From Gleimia europaea ACS-120-V-Col10b (GTDB lineage: Bacteria > Actinomycetota > Actinomycetes > Actinomycetales > Actinomycetaceae): 64,000 bases of DNA. This document shows positions 14,895-24,726 of this stretch, in pieces. The stretch is taken from positions 1,488,001 to 1,552,000 of the forward strand of contig NZ_KE150266.1 of NCBI RefSeq assembly GCF_000411155.1, given 5' to 3'. The translations under genes were made by a program, and so were the position numbers. Numbering within the stretch: position 1 is the first letter of the stretch; each line of letters starts with the position of its first letter. Under the pieces are notes generated by a model. The model made no database searches. It was not told the DNA's origin and was given only the letters and a program-made list of their open reading frames with translations.

Positions 14895-16904
14895 ATGAGA
14901 AAAATAGCAACCTTTGCAGCGTTGCCACTGGTCTTCGGACTAATGGCTGTGCCTGCATACGCTGAAAGTGGAGTCACCGATATTGATGACCTCACCCTTC
15001 TAGCTACCACCGACATACACGGAACTCTAGTGGACCACGACTACTTCACCGGGCAACCTTTTGGAGCTTCCAAACCCGAAAATGCTCGCGGTATGGATCG
15101 TCTCTCGACGGCCGTCCAGAAGGTTCGGGAAGAAAAAGGTAAAGACGCCGTGCTTCTTCTTGACAATGGCGACGCGAACCAGGGTTCCTCGATTGAAACG
15201 GTGTATCACTCAAACCAGACAGCCAGTACCGTTGACCCTATGGCTAGCGTGTTTAACTACCTGCAATACGACGCTGTAGCTGCCGGTAACCACGAGTTCA
15301 ACTACGGTCTTGAATCCCTCGACCAATACATTAATAGTCTTAACATGCCCTTCCTCGCGGTAAACGTTAACGTGCGCGAAACTGGTAAACCCGCATACAA
15401 GCAGTACACCATCATCAACAAAAAGACCAAGGATGGTCATGAGGTGAAGGTGGGTGTCATCGGAGCTGTGACCCCCGGCGTTCCCGGATGGGATGGAGTG
15501 AAAGTAGCCTCCCTCGAATTCCGCGACGTTGTACAAGCCGTGAAAGAGGTAGTGCCAAAAGTCAAGGCAGAAGGTGCAGACGTAGTAATAGTAACCGCGC
15601 ATACCGGTGAAGACCCCGAGGATTACAAATGGGACGCTAACGACCTGCAAGAAAACGCTGCCCGCTCAATCGCGCAGAACGTTTCAGGCGTTGATGTTGT
15701 AGTGGCTGGCCACTCACATGTGACTGACGTTGTCCAGAAGTACTACACCAACCCAGATGGGCGCGAAGTGCTCCTAACTCAGCCGGGTTACCATGGGCGC
15801 TTCCTCTCCTCTGTCAACATTCCGCTGGTTCGCAAAGACGGCAAAGTAACGGTTGAGTGGGGTGAAAATAAGCCGGCAGCCGAAGCGCTAAAAGCTCCGG
15901 ACTACGAGCCAGATCCCCAGATTGAACAGGTGATCGCCCCCTGGTTTGAACAGACCAAGCAGTGGGTTGCAACGGTTGTTGCGCAATCCACTGAAGAGAT
16001 GAAGTCAGAAACCTCCCCGTGGGAAGACACGCCAATCCTCGACTTCATAAACAAGGTTCAAACCGATGAACTCACCCGCGCGCTGAAGGGCACCGAATAC
16101 GAGAACCTGCCGATAATCGCGGAAGTCTCCCCGTTCTCTCGTACTGCGGTATTTGCAAAGGGCGACGTAACGATCGCAGACATGGCATCCATCTACGTGT
16201 ACGACAACACGCTTTTTGGTATCAAGATCAACGGTGAACAGCTAAAGGACTACCTGGAGTGGTCCGCACGCTACTACGTTCAGCAAGAAGAGGGAGCCGA
16301 GATTACGGATTGGCCTTCTGTTCTCAACGCGCGGTATGAAGGTACAACGCGAGGCCTGCGAGACTATACCTACGACGTGCTTTCGGGCGTCAACTATCAC
16401 ATTGACATCTCCAAGCCGGTTGGACAGCGAATCGACCTACTCACCATGCCGGACGGCTCGCCAATCAAGCCGACCGACGAGTTCGTGCTCGCCCTGAACA
16501 ACTACCGCCAAGCCGGTGGCTCCGACTACCCGCATGTCAAGACCGCGCCGATTGTCTACGACGAGCAAAAGGCGATCCGCGACCTCATGATCGAATGGGC
16601 ACAAGAACACGGCACTATCAACCCCGCCGAGTTTTTTGTGCATAACTGGTCAGTTTCGACCTCTCCGGCCAAAGTAGATGAGCCGCAGCCAAGCGAAACT
16701 GAAACTGCACCCACCGCAGAGCAGAATCAACCCCAGCCCACCCCAACGGGGCAGGCAAGCCAGGTTGAAAAGCCGAGCAAAGCGAAAGGCATGAGCAAGC
16801 CGCTTGCCAAGACAGGTTCGGGCAACGTCCTCGCCCTTTCAAGCGCGGCGCTCGCCCTGCTCCTTGCAGGTACCGTCCTGGTTCGCAGGCGCTCCAACGT
16901 GTAG
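14895..16904 (+). CDS. Cell-wall anchored 5'-nucleotidase/metallophosphatase with LAKTG motif
   Basis: A 669-residue secreted enzyme. A signal peptide ends at AYA-ES (about residue 23). The metallophosphoesterase domain shows TTDIHGTLVDHD, DNGDANQGS, GNHEFNYG and AGHSHVTD, followed by a 5'-nucleotidase C-terminal domain with FSRTAVFAKGDVTIADM and NNYRQAGGSDYP. A Pro/Glu/Thr-rich linker leads to a sorting signal: LAKTG at 637-641, a hydrophobic helix and an RRRSNV tail. LAxTG is the class E type common in actinobacteria. Family members hydrolyse extracellular nucleotides or 2',3'-cyclic nucleotides, for phosphate and nucleoside scavenging or dampening host ATP signalling. GGGAG precedes the ATG. 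Confidence 0.88.
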   Translation: MRKIATFAALPLVFGLMAVPAYAESGVTDIDDLTLLATTDIHGTLVDHDYFTGQPFGASKPENARGMDRLSTAVQKVREEKGKDAVLLLDNGDANQGSSIETVYHSNQTASTVDPMASVFNYLQYDAVAAGNHEFNYGLESLDQYINSLNMPFLAVNVNVRETGKPAYKQYTIINKKTKDGHEVKVGVIGAVTPGVPGWDGVKVASLEFRDVVQAVKEVVPKVKAEGADVVIVTAHTGEDPEDYKWDANDLQENAARSIAQNVSGVDVVVAGHSHVTDVVQKYYTNPDGREVLLTQPGYHGRFLSSVNIPLVRKDGKVTVEWGENKPAAEALKAPDYEPDPQIEQVIAPWFEQTKQWVATVVAQSTEEMKSETSPWEDTPILDFINKVQTDELTRALKGTEYENLPIIAEVSPFSRTAVFAKGDVTIADMASIYVYDNTLFGIKINGEQLKDYLEWSARYYVQQEEGAEITDWPSVLNARYEGTTRGLRDYTYDVLSGVNYHIDISKPVGQRIDLLTMPDGSPIKPTDEFVLALNNYRQAGGSDYPHVKTAPIVYDEQKAIRDLMIEWAQEHGTINPAEFFVHNWSVSTSPAKVDEPQPSETETAPTAEQNQPQPTPTGQASQVEKPSKAKGMSKPLAKTGSGNVLALSSAALALLLAGTVLVRRRSNV

Positions 16905-16945
16905 TTAGAGCCCCGCAAGGCAAAACCTTGCAGACAAGGTAACGG

Positions 16946-16978
16946 TTGAGGTCGGAAGGAAACCCCTTCCGACCTCAA
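16946..16978 (+). terminator. Terminator after the nucleotidase gene
   Basis: A perfect 14-bp stem, TTGAGGTCGGAAGG (16946-16959) with CCTTCCGACCTCAA (16965-16978), five-base loop. The downstream T tract is poor (tcaatt). Its symmetry lets it also serve the convergent ung gene. Confidence 0.7.
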
Positions 16979-17063
16979 TCAATTGGTACAGTGCGTGCAG
17001 CGGGCCAGCGGCCGTTCACGTTCGGTCGAAGGGGTGGCGGTGGCGGCAGAAGGCTGGCTAAAG

Positions 17064-17744
17064 TCAGGGCCGTGATAGATCCCAGTTCACGGGCGTTGCC
17101 CCCATTTCGATCAGTTGCCTGTTAGCTCGGGAAAATGGTCTTGATCCAAAAAATCCGCGGCGAGCGGACAGGGGGGAGGGGTGGGCAGATTCGATCACCG
17201 ACGTGTTCCCAAGCAGTGGCTTAACCGCTCTAGCGTCACGCCCCCACAAAATAGCCACCAGTGGCTGGTTTCGATCTACGAGGGCGCGGATCGCTGCCTC
17301 CGTCACCTCCTCCCAACCCCGGCCTCTGTGTGAACCCGGGGCGCCGGGACGAACGGTGAGCACGCGGTTCATTAAACACACCCCTCCGCGAGCCCAAGGC
17401 GTCAAATCTCCCGACGTTGGCATCGGCACGCCCAAATCCTCATGCAACTCGTTAAAAATGTTCACCAGGGAACGCGGCAGAGCCACGCCTGGTCGCACCG
17501 AAAATGACAGTCCCATCGCATGCCCCGGCGTGGGGTAGGGATCTTGCCCAATAATGAGCACCTTCACATCCGCAAACGGGTAGGTGAACGCGCGCAACAC
17601 GTCTGTGCCCGCAGGTAGGTAACCATTACCTAGCCGGTTTTCCTCGCGTAGCATGTCGCCAAGACGGTGAATCTGGGGCTCAAGCGGGCCTAAAGCCTGC
17701 GCCCACCCCTCGTCAATCAAATCAGTTAAAGGCAAAGCACTCAC
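17064..17744 (-). CDS. ung: Uracil-DNA glycosylase, family 1
   Basis: A 226-residue DNA repair enzyme that removes uracil from DNA. Family 1 motifs are present: the water-activating loop [24 protein letters not shown] and [10 protein letters not shown] in the central sheet, and the minor-groove loop [21 protein letters not shown] with the conserved histidine. The start is GTG. The length is typical. It is a single gene, convergent with the nucleotidase and divergent from the LytR_C gene. Confidence 0.93.
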   Translation of the reverse strand: MSALPLTDLIDEGWAQALGPLEPQIHRLGDMLREENRLGNGYLPAGTDVLRAFTYPFADVKVLIIGQDPYPTPGHAMGLSFSVRPGVALPRSLVNIFNELHEDLGVPMPTSGDLTPWARGGVCLMNRVLTVRPGAPGSHRGRGWEEVTEAAIRALVDRNQPLVAILWGRDARAVKPLLGNTSVIESAHPSPLSARRGFFGSRPFSRANRQLIEMGATPVNWDLSRP

Positions 17745-17821
17745 GCCCTCATCCTACGCGGCAAAACTGGTGCCAATCAGCCAATATCGGCGTGGATGAG
17801 CAGATGAAAGCAGAAAACCGG

Positions 17822-17827
17822 TACGCT
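17822..17827 (+). promoter_or_regulatory. -10 element suggesting a leaderless start
   Basis: TACGCT ends six bases before the GTG at 17834, so transcription would begin at or next to the start codon. No Shine-Dalgarno sequence precedes this GTG. The -35 region is weak. Confidence 0.4.
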
Positions 17828-17833
17828 AAAACT

Positions 17834-18427
17834 GTGAGTTTGCATCAATATCCTGAAGACGAGTTTGACCAGGCAGGCGCCGAGGGCCCCGTTGGCCTCT
17901 TTCGCGAGAAGCCATCGCGCTGGAAAACCGTGCTGCCTTTCCTGCTCGTGTTAATCATCGTCCCCGTGCTCGCATGGGGCGCAGTATCGTTGATAACCGG
18001 CCGGGGCAGTAACGAAAACGCCTCGCCCCAGCCAACGACAGTTGCCACGCAGGCACCTACGGGTACTACGCAGGCATCATCCGAGACCGAGGCTGCTACA
18101 GAAGCGACCACACAAAAGCCAACGGAAGCGCCAACCGAGACCGAACCTGCCATCTCTAAGGACGTTGCCATCCAGATCCTTAACGGTACGCGAGTTAACG
18201 GGCTTGCCGCCGAGGCTGTTGGAAAACTGCAGGCAGACGGATACCAGTACGTGAGCGCCTCCAACGCTTCGGGCTGGCTTACAGAGTTCACCACCGTTTA
18301 CTACGCGCCCGGAACCCGGGCAGGAGCTGAAGCGATTGGCGAAATCCTGGGCATTAGTAACTTCTCGGAGAACAGTACAGATTTGGGCAACGCTGACTTC
18401 GTTGTCGTCCTAAAGGGCGACTACTAA
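17834..18427 (+). CDS. LytR_C (LytR/CpsA/Psr C-terminal) domain membrane protein
   Basis: A 197-residue single-pass membrane protein. A cytosolic N-terminus (SLHQYPEDEFD is typical of actinobacterial members) is followed by a helix at about 32-53, a Thr/Glu/Pro-rich extracellular linker (about 58-105) and a LytR_C domain (about 108-197; AIQILNGTRVNGLA, ending VVVLKGDY). The GTG at 17834 is preferred because it begins this conserved segment and has a -10 element just upstream. An in-frame GTG at 17792 would add 14 residues. The domain accompanies enzymes that attach glycopolymers to peptidoglycan, but alone its function is unknown. It sits upstream of groEL, separated by a terminator. Confidence 0.75.
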   Translation: MSLHQYPEDEFDQAGAEGPVGLFREKPSRWKTVLPFLLVLIIVPVLAWGAVSLITGRGSNENASPQPTTVATQAPTGTTQASSETEAATEATTQKPTEAPTETEPAISKDVAIQILNGTRVNGLAAEAVGKLQADGYQYVSASNASGWLTEFTTVYYAPGTRAGAEAIGEILGISNFSENSTDLGNADFVVVLKGDY

Positions 18428-18492
18428 AACGCCCGCTCCGCGTCCCGGCAAGAGTGTGCGGCGGGGCTGATCTGGAGAATGCAAACTCGCAA

Positions 18493-18529
18493 AGGCGGCC
18501 AGACTTGAGTCTGGTCGCCTCAACTTTTT
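18493..18529 (+). terminator. Intrinsic terminator after the LytR_C gene
   Basis: AGGCGGCCAGACT and its near-complement AGTCTGGTCGCCT form a stem with a small loop (18493-18520), one mismatch, followed by TTTTT at 18525-18529. It separates the LytR_C gene from the heat-shock promoter of groEL. Confidence 0.75.
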
Positions 18530-18548
18530 GAGCTATTAGCTAACTCGT

Positions 18549-18575
18549 CTTGCACTCTGCTCATTAGAGTGCCAA
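18549..18575. promoter_or_regulatory. CIRCE operator 1 (HrcA site)
   Basis: CTTGCACTC-N9-GAGTGCCAA matches the CIRCE consensus TTAGCACTC-N9-GAGTGCTAA at 15 of 18 arm positions, with the exact nine-base spacer. It overlaps a TTGCAC -35 candidate (18550-18555), so HrcA bound here would block the polymerase. Confidence 0.75.
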
Positions 18576-18583
18576 AATAACTA

Positions 18584-18610
18584 TTAGCACTCACAAGCAT
18601 TGAGTGATAA
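18584..18610. promoter_or_regulatory. CIRCE operator 2 (HrcA site)
   Basis: TTAGCACTC-N9-GAGTGATAA matches the CIRCE consensus at 17 of 18 arm positions. It begins 35 bases after the first copy and lies 112 bases before the groEL start. Confidence 0.92.
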
Positions 18611-18691
18611 AGCAAGGGTTACTAGGTGAGGCCACCATTTGCGAGACAGAAACGCAAACCCGGCTGGTCGTCCGTCGCGGGCACCTCGTAG

Positions 18692-20341
<1,650 letters not shown>

Positions 20342-20356
20342 ACCAGCAATAGGCGA

Positions 20357-20388
20357 ACTGTGGGCGCGGGTTTTCCCGCGCCCACAGT
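20357..20388 (+). terminator. Stem-loop terminator after groEL
   Basis: A perfect 14-bp G+C-rich stem, ACTGTGGGCGCGGG with CCCGCGCCCACAGT, and a TTTT loop. There is no T tract after it, but position and strength argue for termination. Confidence 0.7.
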
Positions 20389-20463
20389 CATACCCGCCCG
20401 GATTTCGCCACGAGGCAACCAGTAGCGCCTATTGCGAATTCGGATGGGTTACCTATTGGCGAG

Positions 20464-20754
20464 CTACCCTGCGAATAGGGCGGCCGCTCCAGCCTCGGCA
20501 TCCGAATAGGTACTCGCTGCTGCAGCAAGCTGGATCCCAATTTCATCCAGGGACTGCTCCACAATCACCTGTGTTGAACGCCAGTTCGCGGCCGCCGCCG
20601 AAAACTGGGCTGATGCTGCGCCAGACCAAGACCCCTGCAACGCGTCCAAATGCCCCATCATTGCCTGCACCTGCGCGCGAATACTATCTGCACTTGCGCG
20701 CACCATTGCCGAAGCCTGCGCTACCTGCGTTGGATCTACATGAAAAACCGTCAT
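20464..20754 (-). CDS. WXG100-family (EsxA-like) protein, orphan
   Basis: A 96-residue helical-hairpin protein of the WXG100 family, substrates of type VII secretion. It has a WSG turn (the W-x-G motif) in LQGSWSGAASAQF near residue 44, flanked by two Ala/Gln-rich helices. The ATG at 20754 is preferred because AAAGGA lies six bases upstream; the ATG two codons earlier directly abuts the site. The usual C-terminal YxxxD/E export signal may be YSDAE near the end. No secretion ATPase, partner or EccB/D-like gene lies nearby, so it is an orphan, possibly exported by an ESX system coded elsewhere or a homodimer. Confidence 0.85.
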   Translation of the reverse strand: MTVFHVDPTQVAQASAMVRASADSIRAQVQAMMGHLDALQGSWSGAASAQFSAAAANWRSTQVIVEQSLDEIGIQLAAAASTYSDAEAGAAALFAG

Positions 20755-20985
20755 CACCATTCCTTTCTTTCAACCGGTCATGTAGCGCCATGCTCACCTA
20801 TCGAGGTGAAACGCCGCATGCAATGCCAGGGAAGGTGTGGGCAGGCGGAGGGTAAGCCGGCATGTGGAAAGAACTGGGCGAACAACAGAAACAGTCAAAA
20901 TTAGCTGGGCGCCCCCAATACGTGAAAAACGGAGACCACGCGTCCGCCGGGGAAAACGGGTTTGGCGAAAGGAGGGCAGGCGCGG

Positions 20986-22287
20986 CTATTGGTCGCGCTC
21001 TGAAAGTCGCTGGCGAAGCCGGCTGATATCTTCGCGCGACTTTTCCTGAATACGCCCGCGGAGTTTGCTCGCATCTGCGGCGCGTTCATCGATTCGCTCA
21101 CGCAAACGACCAGCATCTGCCGCCCGCTCGTCAATTCGCTCATCGATCCGCTCACGAAGCCTGCTCACATCTGCGGTGCGCTCGTCGATTCGCTCGCGCA
21201 AACGGCTTGCGTCCCCAGCGGTAAAGGCATCCTCGTGAACCTGTTCGGCACGCGTGCGAGCAAGGCGAGCCAGCTCCTTTGCGGACAGTCTACGAACTCT
21301 GCGCTGCGTGGGACGAACGATCACATCGGGCTCATCTTCCAATGATGAAGCACTGTCATCGTCTGACGAAGAAGCCTCGTCTGCCACAGGTGCTGGCGGA
21401 TGCTCTAAGGCAGGCGTTGATTCAGAGTGTGCGGCGTTATTTTCGGAGTCGAAGTCATCCTCTTTACGCACAATGATCGGGTCATTCTTTGCCCCGATCT
21501 TCTTGATAATTCTCGTTGAAGTCGTAGTTAGTGGATCGAAACTCTGCTCGGGCGCATCCTCAAAACGCGCACTAGGATCCGCCTCGGTGATGAGCGCGTC
21601 AAGATTCGCCAGCTCGGCCTCAAGATTTTGCCGTGCAGAAGCCTCCCATGCAGCCCCTCCCGGAGACAAATAAATCTGTGAGCGAGCAAGCAGTGAACGC
21701 ACAAAACGACGCCGCGCCGTCCAATACTGCAAATCCGACAGATGGGGAAACTCCTGGCGAAGCAGACTGCGATACTGCTTGTACTCCTGCGGAGTTGCAG
21801 ACAAGTCGCGCTGCGTTGCATCCAGAAGCGCGGTTGCATCCACGTCGTCAGCGGGTGCCCGGTGCGTAACTACCACGCGGATCAGTTCACAAACCCGCCC
21901 ACAAACCGCCGGCGAAAAACCAAGCCTAGTCAAAGAGTGCGAGATTTCCTGCGAACACGAAGCCTGAAAATGTACCGAATCTGAAACTTCAAACTTCACG
22001 GCCTCGGGGGGAACCAAACCCGTGTACCAAGCCGCGATCTGCAACAATTCCGGGGTGTGAGCGGCTGGCGCCAGCTGGTCAAAAGCGGCAATCACCCGGC
22101 TCAAATAAGCAACATTGTGATAGGGGCGCTCCTTGGCTTGCCAAACTGAGAGTAGGCCGCGCACCTCTTCGTCAATCAACTCTTGCGCAGGCTCAATCCC
22201 GCACGAATGCACCGCGCTCACAAACGTGCGCGGAAGCCACGCTGGAACCGGCGCGCTCGCAGATAATTCCTGACCTATTTCAGCCAC
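20986..22287 (-). CDS. Degenerate HD-superfamily protein with repetitive charged C-terminal tail
   Basis: A 433-residue protein of two parts. Residues about 15-230 resemble the predicted HD phosphohydrolases of the COG4339 type: RPYHNVAYLSRV, AAWYTGLV, VVTHRAPADD, YKQYRSLLRQEF and ARSQIYLSP align in order. The central HD pair, expected in a WFHD-like motif, is instead WYTG (87-90), and the later Asp is not obvious, so catalysis is doubtful. After an acidic linker (about 270-325) and a basic patch (RPTQRRVRRL), residues 359-433 are tandem repeats built on RLRERIDER, which predict a long charged helix or coiled coil. Function is unknown. The gene is single, with no co-directional neighbour close by. 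Confidence 0.65.
   Translation of the reverse strand: MAEIGQELSASAPVPAWLPRTFVSAVHSCGIEPAQELIDEEVRGLLSVWQAKERPYHNVAYLSRVIAAFDQLAPAAHTPELLQIAAWYTGLVPPEAVKFEVSDSVHFQASCSQEISHSLTRLGFSPAVCGRVCELIRVVVTHRAPADDVDATALLDATQRDLSATPQEYKQYRSLLRQEFPHLSDLQYWTARRRFVRSLLARSQIYLSPGGAAWEASARQNLEAELANLDALITEADPSARFEDAPEQSFDPLTTTSTRIIKKIGAKNDPIIVRKEDDFDSENNAAHSESTPALEHPPAPVADEASSSDDDSASSLEDEPDVIVRPTQRRVRRLSAKELARLARTRAEQVHEDAFTAGDASRLRERIDERTADVSRLRERIDERIDERAADAGRLRERIDERAADASKLRGRIQEKSREDISRLRQRLSERDQ
20989..21213 (-). repeat. In-frame tandem repeats coding RLRERIDER units
   Basis: The 3' end of the HD-like gene holds about five degenerate repeats of 42-54 bases. At protein level the units are DASRLRERIDERTA, DVSRLRERIDER plus an extra IDER, DAGRLRERIDERAA, DASKLRGRIQEK and DISRLRQRLSER. 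The DNA copies share blocks such as cgctcgtcgattcgctc, so copy number may vary between strains by slippage. Confidence 0.85.
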
Positions 22288-22359
22288 AGCCCTATGCTAA
22301 GTCCATCCTGAGACATAGGCAAAGAAGCCTCATTCATAAAATCTGCTCCCCTTAGGGGA

Positions 22360-23856
22360 CTATTGCGGTTTCTTAACAGACGCCGACTTGTCCTGCTTTA
22401 AGGGAAGCACAAGTCGAACCGTTAGGCCGCCACCCGAAGTCTTATCCAGCGTTGCCTGCCCCGAATGCAAAGCCAGAATCGAAGCAATAATGGAGAGGCC
22501 AAGGCCAGAGCCACCCGAAGCGCGCGAGCGGGACACGTCCGTGCGGAAGAAACGTTCGAATACGCGATCCCGGTCAGGAGCAGAAATGCCCGGCCCGTGG
22601 TCGCGAACCTCAACGATACCGTTGCCCTCCTGCTGGCCAATCGCAATCTCTACCGGCGAGCCCTTAGGCGTATAGCGGATGATGTTGCCAATCAGGTTAG
22701 TAAACACCTGCGTGATCTGATCCTTGTCAGCCTCGATAACCAGGCTGCCGGGTGCGTCTTTGCCCTCGTCGATGCTAATCACGCTGACAACGCGCGACGG
22801 ATCTAACGCGCTCACGTCAAACAAAGAATCGTGAGCCAGTTTTACGAGGTCGACGGGCTCGGGGTGAATCTCCGGCACCTCATCCAACCGGGCAAGTGTC
22901 AAAAGGTCCTCAACCAGCTTGCCCATGCGTACCGACTCGCTCTCGATGCGTTGCATAACCTCCGGCACGCGCTCATCGGGCACGCCGCCCATACGGTAAA
23001 GCTCACCGTAACCACGTAAGGCTGAAAGGGGAGTTCGCAACTCGTGGGAAGCGTCCGAAACGAACCGGCGCATGCGCTCCTCCGAACGCTGCTGCTGGGC
23101 AAACGAATCCTCAATCTGCGCAAGCATAACGTTCAAACTCTTCGCTAGCGAACCAACCTCCGTCGATTCCGGCTCGGGGTCAATACGCTGGGCCAAATCA
23201 CCCTCAGCGATCTGTCCGGCCACATACTCAATGCGGCGAAGCGGGAACAAAGACCGGCGAATCAGATAGTAGGACGCCATCGCGCCTACCACCACGATCA
23301 ACAGGCCGAGCAGAGAGAAGTATTGTGCGGAGTTCAAAATCGTTTCCGTCGTATTTGCAAGAGGAAGCGCAACCGTCACCACGCCGTAAGGCCTATCGCC
23401 AACCGACACGGGAACGGCAACCGCCCGCCAATACGAATCGCGCTTCGAAGAGGGCACGTTCACCGGCTTTGTTACCGCGTTCGGCGGCAAAACCGTATCG
23501 AGAGCCAAAAGAGTGCCCGGATTTGGCGTACCGTAGCGCTGCGCAGTATCGGTAGCGATCGCAACTTGGCTTACGCCATCGATTGATGTGAAGCGAATGT
23601 AATAGTTTGAAGGCACGTCAGCCGGCACACTGGCAATCACCGAACGAACTGCGGAGACGGCTAGCTGCTTCCCGGTGCTCTCCAACTCGCGATCAACCTG
23701 ATTCACCAAATGCGCCTGCACGATGCCAACCATCACGGCACCCGCAATCGTCAACGCAACTGTGAGCAGTGAGGTAAATAAGATGACCAGTCTTGCTCGT
23801 AGCGTTGCCGAGAACCAAACCTCCCGCAGCGTCCTACGTGATCTGCCCGAGCTCAT
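22360..23856 (-). CDS. Two-component sensor histidine kinase
   Basis: A 498-residue membrane kinase. Two membrane helices (about 20-42 and near 175-195) flank an extracytoplasmic sensor of roughly 130 residues. A HAMP segment (RRSLFPLRRIEYVAGQIAEGDL), the H-box SDASHELRTPLSALRGYGEL, N-box NLIGNIIRYTP, VRDHGPGI, FERFFR and GSGLGLSI follow. The ATG at 23856 is chosen because it begins two bases after the response-regulator stop (TAGttATG). The open frame extends 50 codons further upstream inside the regulator gene, which is not credible coding. It phosphorylates the regulator at 23859. The signal is unknown; the architecture resembles the TrcS/CseC-type kinases of actinobacteria. Confidence 0.93.
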   Translation of the reverse strand: MSSGRSRRTLREVWFSATLRARLVILFTSLLTVALTIAGAVMVGIVQAHLVNQVDRELESTGKQLAVSAVRSVIASVPADVPSNYYIRFTSIDGVSQVAIATDTAQRYGTPNPGTLLALDTVLPPNAVTKPVNVPSSKRDSYWRAVAVPVSVGDRPYGVVTVALPLANTTETILNSAQYFSLLGLLIVVVGAMASYYLIRRSLFPLRRIEYVAGQIAEGDLAQRIDPEPESTEVGSLAKSLNVMLAQIEDSFAQQQRSEERMRRFVSDASHELRTPLSALRGYGELYRMGGVPDERVPEVMQRIESESVRMGKLVEDLLTLARLDEVPEIHPEPVDLVKLAHDSLFDVSALDPSRVVSVISIDEGKDAPGSLVIEADKDQITQVFTNLIGNIIRYTPKGSPVEIAIGQQEGNGIVEVRDHGPGISAPDRDRVFERFFRTDVSRSRASGGSGLGLSIIASILALHSGQATLDKTSGGGLTVRLVLPLKQDKSASVKKPQ

Positions 23857-23858
23857 AA

Positions 23859-24584
23859 CTAGGCGTTCTCTGGCCTCAACATGTATCCAACGCCCCGGCG
23901 CGTGTGAATCAAATCGCCCGAACTTCCCGGCACAGCAAGCTTGCGGCGCAGATACGAAATATAAGATTCCACAATCGCGGCCTCGCCGTCCCAGTCGTAC
24001 TCCCACACGTGATCCAGAATCTGCATCTTAGACACCACGCGGCCCTCATTGATCATTAGGTAGCGCAAAAGTTTGAACTCGGTGGGAGACAGGTCTATCT
24101 CTTGACCCGCGCGCCGCACCTCGTGCGCGGCGTCATCCAACTCTAGGTCCGCGATGCGAAGCACATTATCATCGCCGCCGCCCGCCTTCGTCCGGCGCAA
24201 AATCGCGCGGATACGAGCCACGACCTCCTCAAGCCCAAACGGCTTCGTCACGTAATCATCGCCACCAACCGTGAGGCCCTCAATCTTGTCGTCCATCTGA
24301 TCGCGAGCCGTCAAGAACAGCACCGGTGTGCGCGAACCTGCCTCACGAAGACGCCTCGTGACCGTGAAACCATTCATATCCGGAAGCATCACGTCAAGCA
24401 CGATAAGATCTGGATTCTCCGTAGTAGCCAAATGGAACGCAGACTTCCCATCAGCGGCCGTCAACACCTCGAAACCGGCAAAACGCAGAGATGACGCCAG
24501 CAGGTCAAGAATGTTTGGCTCGTCATCCACAACCAGCAGGCGCGCCTCCGCGCTCGTATCATCGATACCCATCTTCAAATCCAT
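23859..24584 (-). CDS. OmpR-family response regulator
   Basis: A 241-residue regulator with a receiver domain (about 12-125; phosphorylated Asp in LIVLDVMLPDMNG, Lys in VTKPF) and an OmpR winged-helix DNA-binding domain (about 140-238; LSPTEFKLLRYLM, SYISYLRRKL, TRRGVGYML). It lies upstream of and translationally coupled to the kinase gene. Nothing in the window shows what it regulates. The start could be the first ATG or the ATG four codons later. Confidence 0.94.
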   Translation of the reverse strand: MDLKMGIDDTSAEARLLVVDDEPNILDLLASSLRFAGFEVLTAADGKSAFHLATTENPDLIVLDVMLPDMNGFTVTRRLREAGSRTPVLFLTARDQMDDKIEGLTVGGDDYVTKPFGLEEVVARIRAILRRTKAGGGDDNVLRIADLELDDAAHEVRRAGQEIDLSPTEFKLLRYLMINEGRVVSKMQILDHVWEYDWDGEAAIVESYISYLRRKLAVPGSSGDLIHTRRGVGYMLRPENA

Positions 24585-24726
24585 CTCTCAATCACATACC
24601 CATTGGCTTAAGAATATCTGAACAGCGCATGCAAAAAGCCCCCGGATAAGAACCTGTGGCAACCAAAATGCCAGAACCTGTAACCTTGAAGCTGAAAACG
24701 TCAGAGCTTACAGACAGGTGAAACAA

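Noticed and set aside
20989..21213. Short repeats resembling a CRISPR array
   Set aside because: The repeats are contiguous, in frame and encode RLRERIDER units; there are no spacers and no cas genes.
22360..24006. Histidine kinase start 50 codons upstream at 24006
   Set aside because: That extension lies inside the response-regulator gene and encodes no conserved sequence; the ATG two bases after the regulator stop is the natural start.
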